DNA of 64,000 nucleotides from Malaya genurostris (taxonomy: Eukaryota > Arthropoda > Insecta > Diptera > Culicidae), in NCBI RefSeq assembly GCF_030247185.1, contig NC_080570.1, positions 150,630,641 through 150,694,640 on the forward strand. Direction: 5' to 3'. Positions 56,933-64,000 of this stretch are shown in pieces. The stretch's first letter is position 1. Each line of letters begins with the position of its first letter. The notes below the pieces were generated by a model that worked only from the letters and a program-made list of their open reading frames with translations, did not search any database and was not told the origin of the DNA. A program made the position numbers and the translations under genes.

Positions 56933-58560
56933 GTGAGTGTAAGCGAGATAGCAACAGCACATCATTCGTCCTCTGCTAGTTTATACTTCGTGCAGAAACT
57001 CATTTTCGATTTTCATCGGTGATACATAATTTGATTGTCGCGCGCTGTCTCATTTTAGTGAAACCTGATCGGGCGGGAATCAACGAGCCAACAGGAAACC
57101 GTCGCTCGCCGAGGGACGAAACCGATGCGAAACGGGTCCGTAATCAATTTCCATTTGTTGCCAACTGTTTGCAGATGATTTTGTGTGGGCGAAATCCTCG
57201 CGTCTTTCTCGCAAACATTGAACCTCAGATTGAGTCTAATCAACTTCGCGGTAATTTTCCGTTGAACTGAATGGTGCCTCAATCATCAATGTTTAATCAG
57301 TGTAGAACTGAATGTGACGATGCAAAACTGCATTCAAAAAAAGTATCACATTCTATTTAAATAAAAAAAAAATGAATGCTAGCACATCAAAAAGAGTGAA
57401 ACTAATTTTTGTCGAGTTTTCCATCATAACTTTCGAGCTTCAATAGTCAAACGTACAGCAATAAAGTGGAACTTCAATGAGCACTCGAGCACCGACTCGA
57501 GCACCGACTCGAGCGACTTCGGGTCCCATTCAGAAAATATTTCGTTGATGACAATTTTATTTTCTTCTTTTTTTTCTCGATCCTCTGTGGTAACCGGAAC
57601 GTGTGCAGTAAATTCATCATCGCGCGTTTCAATAACGTTGTAAATCAATATGAAATTATTTTCATCTCGTTGCAAACAGCATCAAAAAAAAAGGAAAATA
57701 AAAATAATAATAATAAACAAAGTCCTCATCCGTCGAATTGGCACCGATTGGGATTCGATTTTTAATTACCATCCAAAGGGAACTCGCACACACACACACA
57801 CACGCGGCCCATGCAAATGAATTCCATATTATTTTAACACTTTAATTGGGTTCCGGACCGGTCGGTCAGTATTTACGAGAGATTGATATCGGTGCTGCTG
57901 GAACAAGTTGAGTAATGGGATATCGTGCATAGGTAATTGGGTTGGCTTTGGAAATCATGATTATCTCGCGTCATTAAAATTAATTGCAGTATTCCATGTA
58001 CTGCATGGAAAGTGAATATTATTTTCTACTCAATGAACCGTACATGTTATAATCAGTACTCCTGTTTCTTGTGGCTTGGCGTGGCTTGGCGTGGCTTGGT
58101 GTGATGGGGTTTAATTCTGTTCCGAATCGAATGGTGGTGCCAATCACACACTGGACCACTGGAACACCACCTATGTGTTAGGCAAATAAACCGAAAACAA
58201 AAAAAAAATTAACCGAAGAACACGAGGCGATTCATTTTCACACAAATCAAAACCGACTGATCCGTTAATCATCATCAGGAACACTAAATTGCCATAACGG
58301 AATAATCGATGATGCTCAATTGATGGAAATAATTGCAACATCAAATCAAAAAATATGCTTACTTTGAAAAATATTTGAATAATAAAACCCAACCGAGTGA
58401 TGGATGGAAATAACCTGACAGTTTTAAAGTTCAATCGCTAATGAAACATTTACAAACATTTAGTAAGCAAACAGAATTGATGAAGCGACTTTATTCAATG
58501 ATAGATACTCAAACATTGAAGAACGATCGATCGATCTTCAGACTGGGCAGGTAGAGAATC
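56933..58560. other. Intron or flank with small simple repeats
   Basis: It holds a (CA)n tract at 57787-57803, a 10-bp tandem GTGGCTTGGC (about 3.5 copies) at 58069-58103 and CGAGCACCGACTCGAGCACC near 57484. No gene was recognised. Confidence 0.45.
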
Positions 58561-58584
58561 GTTGTTTTGATTCCCCCTTTCAAG

Positions 58585-58865
58585 ACCTATTCCAAGCCCC
58601 ACGGTAATCCCAGAGGAATACAGAAAACAGATGTTTTTCTACATGCAAATAACTTTACTCCAGGACTTATGACCCATTTCGTATACAGAGTTTTCGTTTT
58701 CGTGTTCCGAAGTCACGGTTTCATCGACCAGCCCGCCATGATGCAATGCTTGCATCAAATGGATTTAAATATTACAGAGAAAATGTCCGATCCCTTTCAA
58801 ACGGCAAGCAATCGATGCGTATTTAGTTTATTTCGTTTTCAACACCAATCGTATCCAAATGTTAA
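58585..58865. repeat. Unknown repeat, copy 1
   Basis: It shares ACCTATTCCAAGC, then CATGATGCAATGCTTGCATC, AAATGGATTTAAATA and AAGCAATCGATGCGTATTT, in the same order and orientation, with 59882-60040. A ~90-bp middle part is unique to this copy. The function is unknown. Confidence 0.5.
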
Positions 58866-59206
58866 ATCTTGAAACTCAAAGAAAATACACGTAGAAATGT
58901 GGTCAGGTTTTAAACACTTACAGCTCAGTATATTTTGTATCAATTATTAATATTATTTTATTATTTGATTAGAAATATTTCTAAGTTTCGATTTAAATGT
59001 ATGAAGCCACGTATTTTCAATTATAAATGATTGAAATTTTGATTAGTAGCAAGCAGTGTCCTATTTTGTCTGCTAAAAATCTCCGACATACGAGATTTCC
59101 CTGCCATAGATGACGGTTTTTAAGGTGTAAGCGAAATATTAAAGGGAAAGCATCGCTCTGATTGGTCAGTCGGTGCAAAAGCGAAGCTGTTGGAAGCACG
59201 CGAATC

Positions 59207-59245
59207 TATAAATAGAAGCGAAATTATAGCTAACGTTTCAGTCCT
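59207..59245 (+). promoter_or_regulatory. TATA plus initiator core-promoter-like site
   Basis: TATAAATAG starts at 59207 and TCAGT, the insect initiator consensus, has its A 33 bp downstream (59240). An inverted CCAAT (GATTGG) lies ~45 bp upstream. No convincing ORF follows within 400 bp. Confidence 0.35.
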
Positions 59246-59881
59246 ACGCGTAGCATGCTAAAGGTAGTTTGTTGCTAGAGATCAAAACAAAAAGGGCCAC
59301 AAAACGGTTTTAAGCTTTAATTGGAATGATCTGATCTTGTGTCATGCAAGCTCGGATGAAATTCCATGTTATGTCGTTTCGCCTGAGAAATTGACAAAAT
59401 TGGAGTGCTTAAAGTTCATTTCTAATTTCCATAAGATGAACTCGAATGATAATGAGAAAAAGTTTATCGCTTCAACCGAAATCGCAGAATGGTAGAGAAA
59501 CTTAACGCTATAAAAAAACTGCTTGCATACAAAACTTGAACACAAGCTTGGCGAAGAGAAGCTCAAATATCGAAATCGCAAGTATGTACAAAGATATAAT
59601 TGCATACATATGGGATATTGGTGTAATTTCGTTGGCTATAAAACAAACAATGTTCGGTGTTGGTTCCTAATCAAGATCAATCTAAGCAGACTCTCTTGTA
59701 ATTGCAGATTCAATTTTGTAACGATTGATTGAACTGTTTGATTGTAGATCATTTGGTTTCCTTGTTCCACATCAATGGCTCGAGCAACCCCATGGGGCTG
59801 ATCCTTGTAGTTTTGTTCCAATGATTCGATTTTTGATTGTTGTTAAAAATGACTGCAAGGAATAGCCTCAGGATGTGTATG

Positions 59882-60060
59882 TTAACCTATTCCAAGCTCC
59901 ACTGTTTGGCAGCTGTTTACAGCCCCGCCTCAATGCAATGTATGCATCAAATGGATACAAATAGTACAGGGAGATTTCCGATTCCTTGCAAATGGGAAGC
60001 AATCGACGCATATTTTGTTTATGTTCTTCAGTTTTGTATAAACAATTACCGTTTCTCAAT
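59882..60060. repeat. Unknown repeat, copy 2
   Basis: Counterpart of 58585-58865: ACCTATTCCAAGC, CAATGCAATGTATGCATCAA, ATGGATACAAATAGTAC and AAGCAATCGACGCATATTT. The two copies flank the TATA/Inr-like site at 59207. Confidence 0.5.
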
Positions 60061-60765
60061 TTTACCATCAATCCAGCTTATATCAAATGCCATATTGCTC
60101 ACCAATCGTATCCATATCTTTAGTCTTCGGAATCAGCCAATCACACTCTTGGAACATAGTATTATAAACATTTGAATATTTGTCCTACATAAACACTAAT
60201 AATTCGAATTGAAAGATTATTTGTACTCAAACTTTTCTCATAAAACGTATTTTCATTAGGAATGAGATGAATAATTTCAATCTAAGAATATTGATTCCAA
60301 ACATGTTACAGACTGTTGTAATTATGTAAACATATTGACAAAAAGTGTGAATAAATTATAGCCAATATCAAACTACACGAAAAGGTTTAAATTCACTTCG
60401 TCAATAAAGACGTTAAGCCGAAATAATTAACCTTTTTGTAGTATTTGTGATAATTTTCGCATCAAAAATGAGTTATTGCATACAAACCAATTTGCACCCT
60501 CTCATTCTGCTACTAACGCAGAAGGCGATAGCACTCAGTCGACGCTGTCGACTGTTGACCAAATGTCATCATAGACACACTGAAAGACATGAGATTGGAA
60601 TTTGTGAGCATATAAATATCTCACCTTTCGACGACCAAAGATTGCAGTTTATCGGTTTCATCATCATCAATATCTTAACAAATATTGACTCATTTATTGA
60701 GTGATACTTTATATTTACATAAGCCAAAAATTGTGTAATTGACACTTAAATTGTTAATGAAATTT

Positions 60766-61139
60766 CCCCGAAAGCCGTTTCACCGAAAGCCATTTCACCC
60801 AAAGCCATTTCGCCGAAAGCCGTTTCACCGAAAGCCATTTCATCGAAATCCATTTCTCCGAATGCCGTTTCGCCGAAAGCCGTTTCACCGGAAGCCATAT
60901 CACCGAAAGCCATTTCGCCGAAAGCCATTTCTTCGAAAGCCATTTCACCGAAAGCCATTTCAACGAAAACCGTTTCGCCGAAAGCCATTTCTCCGAAAAC
61001 CGTTTCGCCGAAAGCCGTTTCACCGAAAGCCATTTCTCCGAAAGCCGTTTCGTCGAAAACCGTTTCACCGAAAGCCATTTCACCGAAAGCCGTCTCACCG
61101 AAAACCATTTAACCGAAAGCCATTTCTCCGAAAGGGTCA
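60766..61139 (+). repeat. 15-bp tandem array CGAAAGCCATTTCNC (about 25 units)
   Basis: The consensus CGAAAGCCRTTTCNC repeats with a strict 15-bp period. Variation is concentrated in the R and N positions and a few single changes. Because 15 is divisible by three, at least three frames stay open: RKPFH-type on +, FGEMA- and KWLSV-type on -. I read these as artefacts of the repeat. Shorter arrays of the family lie at 29570 and 41768. Confidence 0.9.
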
Positions 61140-61181
61140 TTTCGCCATATAAGTCGTTTCATCGAAACTGAAAAGTTTTTT

Positions 61182-61248
61182 TTAACATAAAAATAAATGA
61201 TAGTCACAAAGGGCCAAGTCTGGGGAGTGTTGCGTGTGGAGCAACATC
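61182..61248 (-). pseudogene. Short mariner-type transposase scrap
   Basis: The minus strand reads MLLHTQHSPDLALCDYHLF, matching the SPDLAP-x-DYHLF block around the catalytic aspartates of mariner transposases. It runs directly into an A-rich stretch. Nothing else of the gene is recognisable. Confidence 0.45.
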
Positions 61249-61269
61249 ACATGACAGGATATACATATT

Positions 61270-63655
61270 TTTCACAAGTTTAAAGAGTTTCTTGTGTGAT
61301 ACAACGGTCAAGTTGAATGACAACAAATGATGGAATTAGTTTTGTTTTTTTTTTCTGGCAAATGTTTTCCAACATTAATTCACTTGGTTTTTGCGACATC
61401 CAAATCGAAATGAACTGAGAAAAAACTCTCATCACGGGTGAGGTGCATTGTGCAAAGTTGGGAACACAGAAAGACACAGTTTTTACTTCTGCCATCAGCC
61501 TTGTCGATTGCAATTAACTCCTGCTTCTCAGCAGCAAGAGTTGGCGAGAGGAAAAAAAACCCACCGGGCAAAATTTGAAACACCTTGAATTTAACGCGAA
61601 TCCCTTTTCTGTCCGCGGACAAAGCGTTTAATTTGCATAGTTAATGCAGCCGTGGAAAAACCCGGAGTAATGGCGCTGCTGAAAGCAAGTAAAAATCCTC
61701 CGTTCCGAACCGACCACCGGATGCACTGAGGTACGGTCGAGAAAAAGTTCTCGTTAACCAGGACGAAATCCATATAATCATTAGCATATAATTGAATGAA
61801 TAAATTAAAATAACTTAATAATTTTCGCCTCCTGGTCGGTCGAAAGGGGCGACGACCGAAACCACGGCGATTCTCGCGAAAAGAGTTACGGCGCGAAGCC
61901 ACGAAACGATTGAACTCGCACGGCTACGGTCCTCTACACTAATAGGGTATTTCAAACCGATGCAATACGATAGACTCGCTGGTCTGTTACCTGGGTAGAA
62001 CCGTCGCAAACTAATTACACGGTTGAAATGGAGTACACAATTCCTTGGGTATTATTATGAACACTTTTAACCAAAGCGAAGAAAATTAATTTAGTGAGTG
62101 AACTCAGTAATGGGTGAAATCGGCGAAAGCGTTGAAAATCTACTGGTTTGGTTTTACTGAGAATCGCTGCTAAATTACCCATTTTTTTATGGTTCTCCAT
62201 ACAAAATCTGACATGTTTTGGACTGCATTCGAATGAAAATGCATGAAATCCATTCTATTGTTGAAAACAATTTTACTATGATTACTCATGTTCAAAAATA
62301 ATTAGTTACGATAGTTAGATCAGAACACGTGAATGAGTATTTCTCATTTACCGTGTATCTCTTTGTAACTTGACAGAGTTGATTTGCAGATATGTCTGCT
62401 AGTCTACAAATTTCCTAGGAAAGTTTTCAGTCTGTAGTTTTGTTTACAGATTTCTGCAAATATTTGATAAAAGTTTTACAATGTTGACGACCCTGATCCC
62501 TGATTTTTTTTATAATTGGGCTGGATTCAAGTTGACAGATAATTCTGTTCAAAATAAAAACTGAATTCATGGACTTGTTATATTTTCTTATTTAAATCCA
62601 TTTTGGTGTCCGGTAATGGCTGCAACACCCTAAAATTTACCGAGCCTTTCGGAGAGTTAAATTTTCGCATTCAAATTAGCCGTGGTATTCGTTTGTAGTA
62701 GTCGTCGAAAAAAAATAACGGTGTAACAATCGCCGGAGCCGCGTGGCAAAGCAGCGGCCCGCGGTAACAAACGCCGGTGGCCAAATTTATTCCAATTATA
62801 ATTCCTTTCGTTTGTTTTCCTTGTTCCATCGCAACGGTCCTCGATATGCATGAATCTGTATAATTCTGCCATCTTGTGATGGTGAAATATTCACGGATCG
62901 TCAACGGAGCCAACAAAGAAAAAAAAATACTAAAAACGCTGCATTGTTTCAGCATAGCGTTAGTTTATTTTTAGGTTCTGAATCGTGAAACCGTTCCGTC
63001 AAGTACCAAATAACATAGAACAATACAGAAAACCAACCATCTGCCATCCTTTCGAATTGCAGAATTCATCTTCTTGCTCGTTATTTTACCTTCCGTGCAT
63101 TGGTACATTGGAGCTGTCACCTAAATGAGCCCAACCTGGCAGTTCTACATCCGAAAAAAGTTTCCGGGCTATAGAACAACTTTAAATCGTGTTTGAATTC
63201 TTATTTTTTGGGAAATTATCAGTCACTCGGAAAAGGTCTGTTTAACACTCGAATCCAATAACGGACGATGTCGTTTGACACTTGAACTTCTTTCTTTTGT
63301 ATTTCCTACTCACATAGGACAATTATGCGAGTTATTAGGAACTGAATAGATCAGTGGTTCCCAAACTCTTTCGATCGATTGCTCAGTTTTTATATATCAA
63401 TTCGATGTCATTTAGGTTCCTGGAAGTGATCTTTTACCAATAAAATCAAATGTTAAATCAAAACCTATGTGACCAATTTTCAATTTATGATTAGAAAATA
63501 ATTTGCAATAGAGACACAGTAATATCTCATAAATCAGTTAGAAAAAAAGTAAAAGTTTGATAAGCATTTGTGTGCAGAATCTGATCACAAAAGTGATAGT
63601 GAAATTTGAATCACACCGTCCGTGCAAAGTCTAAACATGTTTGGAATTGTTTTTT
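61270..63655. other. Intron or flank without recognised genes
   Basis: Open stretches up to ~100 codons on the minus strand (61902-61591) lack motifs. Some patches around 61830-61910 and 62735-62790 are GC-richer than their surroundings. No repeat was recognised with confidence. Confidence 0.35.
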
Positions 63656-63662
63656 TATTTGA

Positions 63663-63815
63663 TTTTTCGTTTCGTCGTTGACTCATCAGTGCGTAGCAGT
63701 TTATGTTGAACGGCTAGCGCGAACTAATAGTTCAACATGAACAGCTAGGCTGACCCAATGCTACTTGCAAAGCACTTGTTGCTATTATGTCTAAACTGAC
63801 GTCTCGGACGAAACC
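63663..63815. mobile_element. MITE, CGTTTCGTCTT family (short copy)
   Basis: The left end CGTTTCGTCGTTGACTCATC, then AGTGCGTAGCAGTTTATGTT, matches the family. The right end GTCTCGGACGAAACC is its degenerate inverse. It contains GTTGAAC / GTTCAAC palindromic arms. Confidence 0.55.
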
Positions 63816-63834
63816 AAATTCGGCTACTACTTTT

Positions 63835-64000
63835 TTTTTAAATCAACTCTCTGACACTTTCGATTTCGATGACATTTTCGATTTTTTCGAAAATAAATTT
63901 AATTTTTATTACACCAGATCTCGAATTTTTATGCATTACTAAGACATTTGGCATAGACAAAAAAATTTTCGATTTTGGAAATCTCAAAAATTTTTTTTTT
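63835..64000. repeat. AT-rich repeat shared with 27.8 kb
   Basis: ATTACACCAGATCTCGAATT and ACTAAGACATTT resemble 27883-27925. It runs off the window end. Confidence 0.4.

Noticed and set aside
60746..61152. Long repetitive open frames (120-137 codons) on both strands
   Set aside because: They follow from a 15-bp tandem repeat lacking stops in several frames; no start context, domain or independent coding sign.
1..64000. CRISPR arrays or bacterial-type operons
   Set aside because: The tandem repeats have no spacer-repeat architecture, and the gene structure is spliced and eukaryotic.

Overview
The window is non-bacterial, AT-rich animal DNA, almost certainly from a mosquito. Two things point there: short GT-AG exons of an ADAM-family gene lying tens of kilobases apart, and an intron load of insect-type repeats. 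These include Tc1/mariner transposases with a DD37E catalytic spacing (a family described from mosquitoes), a Juan-like Jockey-clade retrotransposon, tRNA-derived SINEs and MITEs. I cannot assign a genus.

The one host gene I can support lies on the + strand and is the 3' half of a membrane-anchored ADAM resembling insect mind-meld (mmd) and vertebrate ADAM11/22/23. Its exons are disintegrin (4118-4433), three cysteine-rich exons (17784-17955, 19570-19689, 19813-19990) and an EGF-like/juxtamembrane exon (30611-30767). There is a possible 54-nt cassette exon (31052-31105), a probable transmembrane exon (32084-32186) and a weak candidate cytoplasmic exon (56821-56932). The splice phases chain in one reading frame. 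The signal peptide, prodomain and metalloprotease exons must lie upstream of base 1, and the end of the tail may lie beyond 64000. Nearly all the rest of the window is therefore intron, or possibly 3' flank after 32 kb.

Region by region: 1-3.2 kb holds a mariner remnant and one DD37E transposon inserted inside another. 5.9-9.5 kb holds dispersed repeats and a SINE. 9.7-12.0 kb is a dead non-LTR reverse transcriptase split by a mariner copy. 12246-16959 is a full-length Juan-like element with both ORFs open and a perfect 12-bp target-site duplication. 21.7-27.5 kb contains a SINE, a MITE and a two-layer inverted-repeat structure. 29.5-30.1 kb is a 15-bp-period repeat carrying a SINE. 33.6-38.6 kb is a MITE followed by a long degenerate CTGGATTCTG array, split by a mariner copy and by a MITE rich in CTCGGCA motifs. 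43.8-46.7 kb is the same array type, carrying an ORF1-only retroelement on the minus strand. 50-56.4 kb is a graveyard of mariner fragments, SINEs, a hairpin repeat and CCGGAACCGGAAG-type repeats. 58-61 kb has a duplicated unknown segment, core-promoter-like motifs and the largest 15-bp array.

No CRISPR array, operon, true rRNA or functional tRNA gene was seen. The most unusual features are the nested palindrome at 22.7-27.5 kb, the ORF1-only retroelement with apparent hallmarks of retrotransposition, the intact Juan-like element, and the possible frame-neutral cassette exon just before the transmembrane segment of the ADAM gene.
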